Of a stretch of 64,000 nt of DNA, positions 51,760 through 60,963 are shown piece by piece. This DNA is from Agrobacterium larrymoorei (GTDB taxonomy: Bacteria > Pseudomonadota > Alphaproteobacteria > Rhizobiales > Rhizobiaceae), in the NCBI RefSeq assembly GCF_013322225.1, contig NZ_JAAMFB010000031.1, forward strand, positions 62,001 to 126,000. Direction: 5' to 3'. Made by a program: the position numbers and the translations under genes. Within the stretch, counting starts at the first letter, position 1; each line of letters starts with the position of its first letter. The notes under the pieces were generated by a model. That model made no database searches. It was not told where the DNA came from and was given only the letters and a program-made list of their open reading frames with translations.

Positions 51760-52052
51760 AAGACGGCTTGATGCCACAGCGGTGCAGCAAGATGCAATAA
51801 CGTGGGGGCCACAAGTGCCGGAAAGCTGATGGCATTGGGGATGATCGGGGTGGTTTTTCTTGCAAATAGGGTGACTGCCGCCGTTTGCACGCAATGTTCA
51901 GGGTTCTTTCCTGTGGCCTTCCTACACCCATGCGGCTGGAACATATGTGCCATCTCTTGCATCCTGCGAAAAGCGGAGGCAAATAGCGTTCAGCTTCCAC
52001 TCACCAAGGTCGATTGATTGGCTTTGGTCCAGCAAAACGGTACTGCGATATC

Positions 52053-52694
52053 ATGAAAGATTTTCCAGAATACCTTCTCAACGGCTACAAGAACTTTATG
52101 AGCGGTCGTTACGTCGATGAGCGCGAAAGATATCGCGTTCTGGCGGACACCGGCCAGAAGCCGCAAACACTATTCATTGCCTGTTGTGACTCCCGTTCTG
52201 CACCGGAAACCATTTTCGATTGCGGTCCGGGAGAGCTTTTCGTTGTCCGAAACGTTGCGAATATGGTCCCGCCCTTCGAGCCGGATGGTCAGTTCCACGC
52301 CACATCTGCTGCAATCGAATATGCGGTTCAGGTCCTGAAGGTTAAGGATATCGTGGTGATGGGCCATGGCCGTTGCGGCGGTATTCAGGCAGCACTCGAT
52401 CCGAACTTCGAATCCCTGTCGCCGGGCGATTTTATCGGTAAGTGGATGCACATGGTCAAATCCGCCGCCGAACAGATCCAGAGCAACGACGTGATGACCG
52501 CCTCCGAGCGTCAGACGGCTCTGGAGCGCGTATCTATCCGCAATTCAATCAGCAACCTTCGTGGCTTTCCTTTCGTAAAGGCCGCCGAAACGGCTGGCAA
52601 AGTGAAGTTGCATGGCGCCTGGTTCGATATTTCGACCGGAGAGCTTTGGGTGATGGACAACAAAACGGGCGACTTTCGCCGCCCGGATGCCTGA
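52053..52694 (+). CDS. Beta-class carbonic anhydrase
   Basis: This zinc enzyme interconverts CO2 and bicarbonate. The 213-residue protein has Cys45-Asp46-Ser-Arg48 (CCDSRSAPE), then His105 and Cys108 in MGHGRCGG, the full zinc and catalytic set of the beta class. GELFVVRNVANMVPP is the usual strand between. ATG 52053 (MKDFPEYLLNGY) is preferred. It stands alone, converging with the MltB-type gene. Confidence 0.95.
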   Translation: MKDFPEYLLNGYKNFMSGRYVDERERYRVLADTGQKPQTLFIACCDSRSAPETIFDCGPGELFVVRNVANMVPPFEPDGQFHATSAAIEYAVQVLKVKDIVVMGHGRCGGIQAALDPNFESLSPGDFIGKWMHMVKSAAEQIQSNDVMTASERQTALERVSIRNSISNLRGFPFVKAAETAGKVKLHGAWFDISTGELWVMDNKTGDFRRPDA

Positions 52695-52719
52695 TAGTTG
52701 AGTGTGGTCGGCGGTCGGG

Positions 52720-53535
52720 TTACTGGCCGTCGATCTGCTGGCCGATGTAGGCGATGGACTGCTGATAGACGTTCGCCGCATTCCAGCCTTCGATTGCCCG
52801 GAAGTTTGCCTGGCCCTGCTGATATCCTGCACCGCGCTGCCAGCCGTGGCCGACGAGGAAGTTTGCCGTAGACGCCAAGGCATCCGCGCGCGAGCCAACG
52901 AGATCGATACGGCCGTCGCGGTCGAAATCTACGCCGTAACGAACCACGTTGAGCGGCAGGAACTGCGTCTGGCCGATTTCGCCGTGGGCCGCTCCCTTGG
53001 CATTAACGTTGAGCGAGCCATTGCCGACGAGCTTCAGAGCGGCATAGAGCTGCTCGGTAAAATAATCCGAACGACGGCAATCGTAGGAGAGAGTCGCGAC
53101 GGCGGAGAGCGTATGCTGGTTGCCCAAGAACCCGCCGAAGCCGGTTTCCATGCCCCAAATCGCCAGCAGTGGACCGGCGGGAACGCCATAGGCGCGTTCT
53201 ATGTTGGCAAACAACGAGGCGTTGTTCTTCTTCATCGTCTTGCCGCGAGAGATGATGGCCTGGCCACCGCGCTTCTGCATGAATTGATCGAAGGAAAGCT
53301 TGAAGCTGTGCTGACCGCGGTCGGCGCGGATGGTGGCCTGATTGTAGGACACGTTGGCGAAGGCGCGATCCAGAACAGAAGCACTGACGCCACGACCGGC
53401 GGCTTCCTGCTTGAAGGACTGCACCCAGTTGCCGAAACCCGCTGATGTGTTACCGCACTGCGCTGCCAGTGCCGGTGTTGCTGCCAACATCGCAGCCACT
53501 GCTGCGCCAACGGAAAATGCTTTCTTTGCCCGCAT
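52720..53535 (-). CDS. Lytic murein transglycosylase (MltB/SLT_2 family)
   Basis: This 271-residue exported protein has a signal peptide (AFSVGAAVAAMLAATPALA). It has the MltB-type domain with the catalytic Glu in IWGMETGFGGFLGN, then LSYDCRRSDYF, GEIGQTQFLPLNVVRYGVDFD and VGHGWQRGAGY. It cuts peptidoglycan glycan strands. Unlike E. coli MltB it shows no lipobox Cys at the cleavage site, so it is likely soluble in the periplasm. Its promoter lies in 53536-53660. Confidence 0.92.
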   Translation of the reverse strand: MRAKKAFSVGAAVAAMLAATPALAAQCGNTSAGFGNWVQSFKQEAAGRGVSASVLDRAFANVSYNQATIRADRGQHSFKLSFDQFMQKRGGQAIISRGKTMKKNNASLFANIERAYGVPAGPLLAIWGMETGFGGFLGNQHTLSAVATLSYDCRRSDYFTEQLYAALKLVGNGSLNVNAKGAAHGEIGQTQFLPLNVVRYGVDFDRDGRIDLVGSRADALASTANFLVGHGWQRGAGYQQGQANFRAIEGWNAANVYQQSIAYIGQQIDGQ

Positions 53536-53662
53536 TGGAATCTGCCTTCGATATCTTCCGGAATCCGTCCGGTTCTGCCGCCACTCGACAGAGAATTAAG
53601 AAGCTTTAATGCCTGCCAGTTGCATAACCGGCAAATAAACTGGCCGTGATAAACAACGCAAG

Positions 53663-53699
53663 AAAAAACCCGCCCATTCTCAGGTGGAATAGGCGGGTT
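53663..53699 (-). terminator. Rho-independent terminator of asd
   Basis: AACCCGCC (53667-53674) pairs with GGCGGGTT (53692-53699). On the minus strand the hairpin follows the asd stop by 27 bases and ends in a run of six T (53663-53668). Confidence 0.85.
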
Positions 53700-53726
53700 A
53701 TAGTTAATAGTTATTAAAAAAACGTA

Positions 53727-54761
53727 TCAGGCTGCTGCCTTGCGTGGCTTGATGAGCCCACGGTTGACCAGAAGTTCTGCGATCTGGATAGCATTAAGGG
53801 CTGCACCCTTGCGCAGATTGTCCGAAACGACCCAGATGTTGAGACCGTTTTCAACCGTGGCATCTTCGCGGATGCGCGAGATGTAGGTCGCATCTTCGCC
53901 GGCACTTTCGACCGGCGTGATGTAGCCGCCGTTTTCATGCTTGTCGATGACGAGGCAGCCCGGTGCTTCGCGAAGGATATCGCGCGCCTGATCAGCAGTG
54001 ATCTCGTTTTCGAATTCGATGTTCACGGATTCGGAGTGACCGATAAAGACGGGAACGCGCACGGCCGTGCAGGTTACCTTGATCTTCGGATCCAGCATCT
54101 TCTTGGTTTCTGCCAGAACCTTCCACTCTTCCTTCGTGTAGCCGTCTTCCATGAAGACGTCGATGTGTGGAATGACGTTGAAGGCGATACGCTTGGTAAA
54201 CTTCTTGGATTCGACCGGATCCGCCACGAAGACGGCGCGGGTCTGCTGGAACAGCTCATCCATGCCTTCCTTGCCAGCGCCGGAAACGGACTGGTAGGTG
54301 GAGACGACGACGCGCTTGATCTTGGCTGCGTCATGTAATGGCTTCAGGGCAACGACGAGCTGCGCTGTGGAGCAATTCGGGTTTGCAATTATGTTCTTCT
54401 TGGTGAAGCCTTCGACGGCATCGGCATTGACTTCCGGCACGATGAGCGGAACTTCCTGATCGTAACGCCATGCGGACGAGTTATCGATAACGACGCAACC
54501 CTGCGCGCCGATCTTCGGGGACCACTTCTTGGACACATCGCCGCCAGCAGACATCAGGCAGATATCGGTGTCGGAGAAATCGTAGTTCTCCATGTTGGAG
54601 ACCTTCAGCGTACGGTCGCCGTAGGATACTTCCGTGCCCTGGCTGCGGGCAGAGGCCAGTGCTACGACCTCATCGGCAGGAAAGCCGCGTTCAGCCAGAA
54701 TGTTCAGCATTTCGCGACCGACGTTACCGGTGGCGCCTGCGATTGCTACTTTGAAACCCAT
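53727..54761 (-). CDS. asd: Aspartate-semialdehyde dehydrogenase
   Basis: This enzyme reduces aspartyl phosphate to aspartate semialdehyde, the branch point to lysine/diaminopimelate, threonine and methionine. The 344-residue protein from ATG 54761 has the Rossmann start KVAIAGATGNVGREML, the active-site Cys130 in ANPNCSTAQ and the substrate block RVPVFIGHSESVN. The frame is open upstream, but this is the family start. A stack of hairpins lies in its leader (54780-54848), and a strong terminator follows it. Confidence 0.96.
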   Translation of the reverse strand: MGFKVAIAGATGNVGREMLNILAERGFPADEVVALASARSQGTEVSYGDRTLKVSNMENYDFSDTDICLMSAGGDVSKKWSPKIGAQGCVVIDNSSAWRYDQEVPLIVPEVNADAVEGFTKKNIIANPNCSTAQLVVALKPLHDAAKIKRVVVSTYQSVSGAGKEGMDELFQQTRAVFVADPVESKKFTKRIAFNVIPHIDVFMEDGYTKEEWKVLAETKKMLDPKIKVTCTAVRVPVFIGHSESVNIEFENEITADQARDILREAPGCLVIDKHENGGYITPVESAGEDATYISRIREDATVENGLNIWVVSDNLRKGAALNAIQIAELLVNRGLIKPRKAAA

Positions 54762-54779
54762 GATCAAGCTCTCTTTCTG

Positions 54780-54848
54780 CCTCTCCTCTTTTTTGGTGAG
54801 GGGAACCCGCAAGACTGCGGCTTCCTTCTTCCCCGACCATACCGGGGA
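54780..54848. repeat. Three consecutive hairpins in the asd leader
   Basis: CCTCTCCTC (54780-54788) pairs partly with GGTGAGGGG (54795-54803). CCGC (54807-54810) pairs with GCGG (54817-54820). CCCC (54831-54834) pairs with GGGG (54844-54847). The pattern looks like a rhizobial intergenic palindromic repeat and would be transcribed in the 5-prime region of asd on the minus strand. Confidence 0.45.
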
Positions 54849-55263
54849 GAGAGCGGCGGGCCAGAGACGTTAGACGGTTTTAATCGTCGTTTTGGCCGTA
54901 ATTCGGGTAAAATGAGAAAGGCGTGCGGGATCACCGGCATAAACTGCCGGACTTTCACTGACAACCATGTCTGCGACATGTCTTATCAAGATCGTGCTCC
55001 CTTTCGTGGCAAAGCTATTAGGATGTTTGTATTTTCTGTCAAGCGCAAACATAATGGATTTCGGACGCTCTTCACGACTCCACCAATGCTGTTCGCAACA
55101 AATATGTGCGTCGGCCTTAGACTAAAGTCATACGCCGAAAGCATTGCTCTTCCTTTTGTTAATTTTCTGTCACTCTGCCTTCAGGTGCATCGCGCCAAAA
55201 GACAGCCCGGGGGAGAGTTGGGCTGTCGCGATGTGTCATTTCTATATCTGTGGAGGACAGACA
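54849..55263. other. Intergenic region upstream of the MFS gene
   Basis: No gene is supported. Short perfect stems are CCGGCA/TGCCGG (54934-54950), CATGTC/GACATG (54966-54980) and GACAGCCC (55201-55208) with GGGCTGTC (55220-55227). The last lies 37 bases before the MFS start, in its mRNA leader, and could influence translation. The asd promoter is presumably in the left part and the MFS promoter in the right part. Confidence 0.45.
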
Positions 55264-57150
55264 ATGGCAAACATAGCAGCGACAGGGGCGGAAAAAACCC
55301 GCCCCATGACCGGTGAGGAGAAAAAGGTGATTTTCGCCTCCTCCCTCGGAACGGTCTTCGAGTGGTACGACTTCTATCTCTACGGTTCACTCGCCATTTA
55401 TATCGGCGCAAACTTCTTCAGTCAGTATCCTGAAACGACACGCAACATCTTCGCGCTTCTCGCTTTCGCTGCGGGCTTTCTGGTTCGCCCCTTCGGCGCA
55501 CTCGTCTTCGGGCGTCTGGGCGATATCGTCGGCCGTAAATACACCTTCCTCGTCACAATCCTGATCATGGGCTTCTCGACCTTCGTGGTCGGCATTCTGC
55601 CCGGTGCCCAGCAGATCGGCATAGCGGCTCCGATCATCCTCATCATCCTGCGCATGCTTCAGGGCCTGGCGCTCGGCGGTGAATATGGCGGCGCTGCTAC
55701 CTATGTGGCCGAACATGCGCCGAATGGCCGTCGCGGCTATTACACCTCGTGGATTCAGACCACGGCCACGCTTGGCCTGTTCCTGTCGCTCGTCGTCATC
55801 CTCGGCGTCCAATTCGCAGTCGGCAAGGAAGCCTTTGCTGCATGGGGCTGGCGCATTCCGTTCCTGCTGTCGGTCATCCTGCTGGGTGTTTCGGTCTGGA
55901 TTCGTCTCAAGATGAACGAATCGCCTGCCTTCAAGAAGATGAAAGAAGAAGGCAAGACCTCGAAGGCACCGCTCAGCGAAGCCTTCGGCCAATGGAAGAA
56001 CGCCAAGATCGCCATCATCGCGCTGGTCGGCGCCGTCATCGGTCAGGCTGTCGTCTGGTACACGGGCCAGTTCTACGCGCTGTTCTTCCTCCAGAGCATT
56101 CTGAAGGTCGATGGCCAGTCGGCCAACATCATGGTTGCCTGCGCACTTCTGCTCGGCACCGGCTTCTTTCTTCTCTTCGGCTGGCTCTCCGACAAGGTCG
56201 GTCGCAAGCCGATCATCATGGCTGGCCTTGTGCTGGCGATGCTGACCTATTTCCCGTTGTTCAAGGCACTGACATGGGCGGGTAATCCTGCTCTTGCCCA
56301 GGCTCAGGCTTCGGTTCGTGCAACCGTGACCGCAGCACCGGGCGACTGCAAATTCCAGTTCAACCCGACAGGCACGGCGAAATTCACCACGTCCTGCGAT
56401 ATCGCCACATCCTTCCTGACGAGAAACTCCGTTCCTTATGACGTGGTTGAAGGTCCGGCAGGACAACCGGCAACGGTGAAAATCGGTAACGACACTGTCA
56501 CCAGCTATGACGCCACGACCGCAGGTGCGGATGCCGCTGCTCAGGACCGCGCGTTCCAGAAGCAGATCAACACTGCCCTGCATGATGGCGGTTATCCGCT
56601 GGTGCGTGGTGCAGCACAGGTTCCTGCTGCAAAGCTCGATGCCTTCATTGCGGCCAACCCGGAACTTGGTCTGAATGCGGACGCTGTTCGCGCAACGCCA
56701 GCAAAGACTGTGCCGGCCGACAAACTGGTTGCGGACAAGCTGCTGACGCCTGCCGAAGCCAATGGCGTCACGGAGATGCAGGTCTATACCGTTGCTGGCG
56801 GCGGAGCCTTCGCCATGGTTGCCGACCCCGCAGCCGTCAACTGGGTCGTCATCATCGCGGTGCTGACCGTCCTCGTCATCTATGTGACGATGGTCTACGG
56901 CCCGATTGCTGCTTTGCTGGTCGAACTGTTCCCGACCCGCATCCGCTACTCCGGCATGTCTCTGCCTTACCATATCGGCAACGGTTGGTTCGGGGGTCTC
57001 CTGCCCGCAACGGCATTCGCGATGAGTGCTGCCAAGGGTGATATCTACTACGGGCTCTGGTATCCGATCGTCTTCGCAGGCATCACGCTGGTCATCGGCC
57101 TGCTGTTCCTGCCGGAAACCAAGGATCGCGACATCCACAAAATGGACTGA
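55264..57150 (+). CDS. MFS metabolite:H+ symporter with a large extra loop domain
   Basis: This 628-residue major-facilitator transporter of the metabolite:H+ symporter group (ShiA/KgtP/ProP-like) starts at ATG 55264 after TGGAGGACA. N-terminal marks are ASSLGTVFEWYDFYLYGSLA, RPFGALVFGRLGDIVGRKYTF and GLALGGEYGGAATYVAEHAP. Usual members have about 430-450 residues. Here a stretch of about 185 mostly soluble residues (about 338-523, with a Cys pair CKFQF/SCDIA) lies between two transmembrane helices. The transporter then resumes (NWVVIIAVLTVLVIYVTMVYG, ELFPTRIRYSGMSLPYHIGN). It is a single gene with its own terminator. Substrate unknown, probably an organic acid. Confidence 0.92.
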   Translation: MANIAATGAEKTRPMTGEEKKVIFASSLGTVFEWYDFYLYGSLAIYIGANFFSQYPETTRNIFALLAFAAGFLVRPFGALVFGRLGDIVGRKYTFLVTILIMGFSTFVVGILPGAQQIGIAAPIILIILRMLQGLALGGEYGGAATYVAEHAPNGRRGYYTSWIQTTATLGLFLSLVVILGVQFAVGKEAFAAWGWRIPFLLSVILLGVSVWIRLKMNESPAFKKMKEEGKTSKAPLSEAFGQWKNAKIAIIALVGAVIGQAVVWYTGQFYALFFLQSILKVDGQSANIMVACALLLGTGFFLLFGWLSDKVGRKPIIMAGLVLAMLTYFPLFKALTWAGNPALAQAQASVRATVTAAPGDCKFQFNPTGTAKFTTSCDIATSFLTRNSVPYDVVEGPAGQPATVKIGNDTVTSYDATTAGADAAAQDRAFQKQINTALHDGGYPLVRGAAQVPAAKLDAFIAANPELGLNADAVRATPAKTVPADKLVADKLLTPAEANGVTEMQVYTVAGGGAFAMVADPAAVNWVVIIAVLTVLVIYVTMVYGPIAALLVELFPTRIRYSGMSLPYHIGNGWFGGLLPATAFAMSAAKGDIYYGLWYPIVFAGITLVIGLLFLPETKDRDIHKMD

Positions 57151-57170
57151 CTTTTGCATTGTTAACTGAA

Positions 57171-57200
57171 AAACCCGGCGAGATGATCGCCGGGTTTTTT
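57171..57200. terminator. Bidirectional rho-independent terminator
   Basis: AAACCCGGCGA (57171-57181) pairs perfectly with TCGCCGGGTTT (57187-57197), loop of 5 bases. A T-run follows to 57200 and an A-run precedes the stem. It serves the MFS gene and the convergent uxuB gene. Confidence 0.9.
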
Positions 57201-57222
57201 AATGGTTCAGGCAGAGAAACGA

Positions 57223-58629
57223 TCAGTCGCACAATCGTTTGAGCTCGCTATTGACCAGATCGCGCCAAGCTCTGTTTTGAAAGAGCGAAGCGGAAAACAA
57301 GCCATCGACTGCAAAGAAAGCAGCAGAAGGATCACTCGGGTCAACGTTGTCCGCTGCTGTCAGGATTTCATCCCGGCGGGGATCGTTCAGCTCCCCGCGT
57401 TTTTGGATCGAGGCTATCCATAGAGCAACGACATAGGCAAACTCCGCAGCGTCTCCGCCTGCTTGAAGCGTTTCCTCGGCCGCCGCGAGAATACGCTGTG
57501 GCAGCTTCTGGCTGGTGTCCATGGCGATCTGGACATTGCGATGGGCAATCGTTGGATTGGCGAAGCGCTCGAGTAACTCATCCATATAGACGGGTAGATC
57601 GATACCCGGAACCGGATCGAGCGTCTGTACCGCAGCCTGCATGTGCCGCTTTACCTTCGCAACGAATTCCGGAACTGCCATCACATCGCGTACGAATTCG
57701 AGATCGTGCAGGATGCCGAGATGAGCGATCATGGTATGCGAGCCGTTGAGAAGTCGCAGCTTCATCTTTTCGTATGCCTCGACAGCCTCTGCAAAGACCG
57801 CTCCGCCGGCCTCCCATGCCGGACGACCGGAGACGAAATCATCCTCGATAACCCATTGCATAAACGGTTCCGTCTCGATGGACAGAATATCATCCACGCC
57901 GAGCAGCGCCTTGGCGCGTGTGCGGCTTTCATCCGTTGCCGCTGGGACGATGCGGTCCACCATGCTGCATGGGAATTTCCCATTCTCCTCGATCCATTTC
58001 GAAAGCGTTGGATCGCGGCGCTCAGCCATCTCCAGCACCAGCCTGCGCACGACATGACCGTTGGACGGAAGGTTATCGCAGCACAACACGGTGTAAGGCG
58101 GGATGCCGAGTTCCCGACGCTTTGCCAACCCTTCCACTAGAAATCCAATGACCCCGATAGGAGTATGGGGATTTTCGAGGTCGGCGGCCACGGACGGATG
58201 CCTGAGATCAAGCTTACCCGTCACTGGGTCCAACCCGTAAGCCTTCTCGCTGACGGTCAGTGTGACGATACGGATGTCAGGGTTTACCAGATAATCGAGT
58301 ACGTCTTGCCCGCGCTCTGCTGCGCAGAGCCAGTCTACCGTGGAACCGATCACCTCGACATTATCGCCCTCGGCGCTTCGAACGACCACCGAATAAAGAC
58401 CGTCCTGTTCGGCAAGTGCACGAACGGGATCGGCTGAGCGAAGATTGACCGCGACGATTCCCCAGGGCCCGAAGTTCTTCGCAAGGGCGCGCTGCGTGTA
58501 GACCGCCTGGTGCGCTCGGTGAAACGCGCCGAGGCCGATGTGAACGATGCCCGGCTTCAGCTTCTCGCGATCATAGGCAGGTGTCGCGACTGTTGCGGGC
58601 AGTTTGCCTGAGGAAGATAATCTGCTCAT
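57223..58629 (-). CDS. uxuB: Fructuronate reductase / mannitol-dehydrogenase family (UxuB type)
   Basis: This 468-residue polyol dehydrogenase interconverts D-fructuronate and D-mannonate with NAD(H). Marks are IVHIGLGAFHRAHQAVYTQ near the N-terminus, CCDNLPSNGHVVRRLVLEMA and the active-site block KLRLLNGSHTMIAHLG with its conserved Lys, Asn and His. It follows uxuA by 3 bases and is last in the TRAP/hexuronate operon. A plain mannitol dehydrogenase is possible, but uxuA beside it favours mannonate. Confidence 0.92.
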   Translation of the reverse strand: MSRLSSSGKLPATVATPAYDREKLKPGIVHIGLGAFHRAHQAVYTQRALAKNFGPWGIVAVNLRSADPVRALAEQDGLYSVVVRSAEGDNVEVIGSTVDWLCAAERGQDVLDYLVNPDIRIVTLTVSEKAYGLDPVTGKLDLRHPSVAADLENPHTPIGVIGFLVEGLAKRRELGIPPYTVLCCDNLPSNGHVVRRLVLEMAERRDPTLSKWIEENGKFPCSMVDRIVPAATDESRTRAKALLGVDDILSIETEPFMQWVIEDDFVSGRPAWEAGGAVFAEAVEAYEKMKLRLLNGSHTMIAHLGILHDLEFVRDVMAVPEFVAKVKRHMQAAVQTLDPVPGIDLPVYMDELLERFANPTIAHRNVQIAMDTSQKLPQRILAAAEETLQAGGDAAEFAYVVALWIASIQKRGELNDPRRDEILTAADNVDPSDPSAAFFAVDGLFSASLFQNRAWRDLVNSELKRLCD

Positions 58630-58632
58630 GGC

Positions 58633-59829
58633 TTAAGCCGATCCATATCGTGGATGGAGAAGCGCCCGCTCAATACCGCGCAGTTCCGCCAATCCCTTCA
58701 ACCGTCCGATTGCCGGATATCCGGGCTGTGCTCCACGCTTGAGATCGTCCAGAATTTCCTGTCCGTGATCGGGGCGCATCGGGATCTCATGATCGGAAAG
58801 TCCAGCGTCCTCTCGGCGCTTCTCTTCCTCCAGAAGGGCCGCGATAACGGCAACCATATCCGTCGCGCCTTCCAGATGCTCATCCTCAAAGAAGGAGCAG
58901 GGCACCGTTTCGGTATCGCGTGTGACATTGCGCAAATGCACAAAATGGATTCGGTCGGCAAATCGCTTGGCGATGAACGGAAGATCGTTGTCCTTGTGGG
59001 CACCGAGGGAACCCGTACACAGAGTAACACCATTGGCGCGGTTGTCGACCTGGCTCAGCATATGCGCGTAATCCTCTTCCGTAGAGAGAATGCGCGGCAG
59101 GCCAAGCAGGGGCCAAGGCGGATCGTCACCGTGGGCGCAAAGGTTCACGCCGACCTCTTCCGCCACCGGCACGACTTCCGAAAGGAAATCCACGAGATTC
59201 TGCTGAAGCCTTGTCCGGTCGATGCCGTGATAGCTCCGCAGCTTTTCGAGAAGCTGGTCGAGCGTATAGCCGTCCGCCGAACCGGGAAGACCCGCGCCAA
59301 TGTTGCGGCCAAGCGCTGCGATCTTTGTGTCCGGCATGTCGGCAAAGCGCCTTGCCGCCTCTGCCACCAGCCACGCAGGATAATCCGATGCTGCATCTGG
59401 CCGCTTCAGAATGTGAATGTCGAACGCCGTAAAATCCGTAAGATCGAAGCGCATCGCTTTCGCACCATGACGTGTCTCCCAGCGTAAATCCGTACGCGTC
59501 CAGTCTAGAACGGGCATGAAGTTGTAGCAGACGGTGCGGATGCCGCTTGCCGAAAGTCTCCGCAATGTCTCCTGCCAGTTGGCGATATGCGTTTTCCAGT
59601 CGCCGGTCTGGGTCTTGATGTCTTCGGACATCCAGACGCTTTCCACCACATCCCAGTAGAGGCCACCCTCCCTGATTTCCGCGTGACGCTTTTCGATTTC
59701 CTCGGCCGGCCAGACATCGCCCGTCGGAATATGATGTAGCGCGCTGACGATGCCGACTGCACCCGCCTGTGCCGCGTCCTGAACCGTTACCTTATCGACC
59801 GGTCCAAACCAGCGCCATGTATGTCTCAT
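58633..59829 (-). CDS. uxuA: D-mannonate dehydratase UxuA
   Basis: This enzyme converts D-mannonate to 2-keto-3-deoxygluconate. The 398-residue TIM-barrel protein begins MRHTWRWFGPVDKVTVQDAA and has GIVSALHHIPTGDVW, NLCAHGDDPPWPLLGLPRI and FVHLRNV, with metal-binding His/Cys/Asp positions of the UxuA family. It is unrelated to the enolase-superfamily dehydratase at 27834. It works with uxuB. No KDG kinase or aldolase is in this operon, so those steps are encoded elsewhere. Confidence 0.95.
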   Translation of the reverse strand: MRHTWRWFGPVDKVTVQDAAQAGAVGIVSALHHIPTGDVWPAEEIEKRHAEIREGGLYWDVVESVWMSEDIKTQTGDWKTHIANWQETLRRLSASGIRTVCYNFMPVLDWTRTDLRWETRHGAKAMRFDLTDFTAFDIHILKRPDAASDYPAWLVAEAARRFADMPDTKIAALGRNIGAGLPGSADGYTLDQLLEKLRSYHGIDRTRLQQNLVDFLSEVVPVAEEVGVNLCAHGDDPPWPLLGLPRILSTEEDYAHMLSQVDNRANGVTLCTGSLGAHKDNDLPFIAKRFADRIHFVHLRNVTRDTETVPCSFFEDEHLEGATDMVAVIAALLEEEKRREDAGLSDHEIPMRPDHGQEILDDLKRGAQPGYPAIGRLKGLAELRGIERALLHPRYGSA

Positions 59830-59847
59830 GCTTTTATCCTCTGAAAA

Positions 59848-60897
59848 TCAATGCTGACCGCTAAAGGTGATCTGCACCTTGCAGGCCACGGAACGGTCGC
59901 CAGCCTGTTCGAAGGCTTCGACCGCCTGCTCGAGCGGAAAATGGTGCGAAATGATCGGGCGCACGTCTATTGCCCGTGATGAAATCAGTGACACGGCCTC
60001 GTCGAACTCACGGTCGAAACGCTGCGATCCGCGCCAGACGATCTCCTTGCCGACCAGCATGTTGAGCGGAATAGTCATATCGCCCGTTACGCCCACCTGC
60101 ACGATAACGCCGCGTGGCTTGATGGCTGCGAAGGCAGAGCGCAGGGCGGGACCTGCCGCAGAACAATCGAACACGACATCGAAGCTGCCCTTACCTTCCT
60201 GATAAGGGGCGAGGCCCTGCGGGTCGGAGGCGACATTGATGGTACGGCTGGCACCCATGGCCGGTGCCCGGGAAAGTGCAGCATCAGCAAGATCGGTAAC
60301 GACGATCTCCGCTGCTCCGGCGTGACTGGCGGCAGCAACCGTCAAAAGCCCGATTGGTCCTGCTCCAGTGACGAGAACCCGTTTATCGGAAAGGTCGCCC
60401 GCTTGTGCAACGGCATGGAGGCACACGGCAAGCGGTTCGGAGCAGGCAGCTTCGTCGGGGCTCGTCCCGTTCGAAAACGGAAAGCATTGTTTGGCAGGAA
60501 CGACCAGCCAGTCGCGGAACATTCCCTGCTCATGCGGAAGACGCATGGCGCTGCCCATGAAGCGCATGTCCAGACAATGAATCGGCTGGCCGATTGAGCA
60601 GTAATGGCACTTGCCGCACGGCTGCGATGGATTGACGGCGACCAGAGAGCCAAGCGTCAATCCGCTGACGCCATCGCCAAGCTTTTCGATATAACCGGAA
60701 GCTTCGTGGCCTGAAATAATCGGCTCACGAACCTGCACCGGACCAAATCCGCCGTCCTGAAAATAATGAAGGTCGGAGCCGCAAATCCCGCCCGTTGCCA
60801 TACGCAGCAGCACTTCGCCAACACCCGGTTCGCTATAGCCTTGGTTTTCGACCTTCAGGTCCTGTTTGCCGTAAAGACGTGCCACGCGCGTTTGCAT
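59848..60897 (-). CDS. Zinc-dependent L-idonate/L-gulonate 5-dehydrogenase-like alcohol dehydrogenase
   Basis: This 349-residue medium-chain dehydrogenase has catalytic-zinc residues Cys39 (GGICGSD) and His64-Glu65 (GHEASG), structural-zinc Cys94, 97, 100 and 108 (PCGKCHYCSIGQPIHC), and a Rossmann motif VTGAGPIGLL. It is closest in pattern to L-idonate 5-dehydrogenase. With UxuB and UxuA, oxidation of L-gulonate at C5 would give fructuronate, then mannonate, then KDG. It lies 18 bases upstream of uxuA in the operon. Confidence 0.9.
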   Translation of the reverse strand: MQTRVARLYGKQDLKVENQGYSEPGVGEVLLRMATGGICGSDLHYFQDGGFGPVQVREPIISGHEASGYIEKLGDGVSGLTLGSLVAVNPSQPCGKCHYCSIGQPIHCLDMRFMGSAMRLPHEQGMFRDWLVVPAKQCFPFSNGTSPDEAACSEPLAVCLHAVAQAGDLSDKRVLVTGAGPIGLLTVAAASHAGAAEIVVTDLADAALSRAPAMGASRTINVASDPQGLAPYQEGKGSFDVVFDCSAAGPALRSAFAAIKPRGVIVQVGVTGDMTIPLNMLVGKEIVWRGSQRFDREFDEAVSLISSRAIDVRPIISHHFPLEQAVEAFEQAGDRSVACKVQITFSGQH

Positions 60898-60928
60898 TTC
60901 GGTTCAGCTTTCTCTTTGAATTTGGAAT

Positions 60929-60958
60929 GCGCCCGCGCCGAAGCCACGGCACGGGCGC
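60929..60958 (-). repeat. Intercistronic hairpin in the TRAP operon
   Basis: GCGCCCG (60929-60935) pairs with CGGGCGC (60952-60958), with an inner GCCG/CGGC stem. It lies between the TRAP large permease stop and the dehydrogenase start and has no T-run, so it is more likely an mRNA-stability element than a terminator. Confidence 0.55.
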
Positions 60959-60963
60959 GTAAA

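Noticed and set aside
51802-52017. 71-codon plus-strand frame with a hydrophobic start and several Cys before the carbonic anhydrase gene
   Set aside because: It could be a tiny exported peptide, but no ribosome site or homologue is evident and it overlaps the upstream region of two divergent genes.
55387-57159. Open frame of 590 codons on the minus strand opposite the MFS gene
   Set aside because: It is rich in His/Arg/Asp with no hydrophobic core or motif, while the plus strand is a clear transporter with ribosome site and terminator.
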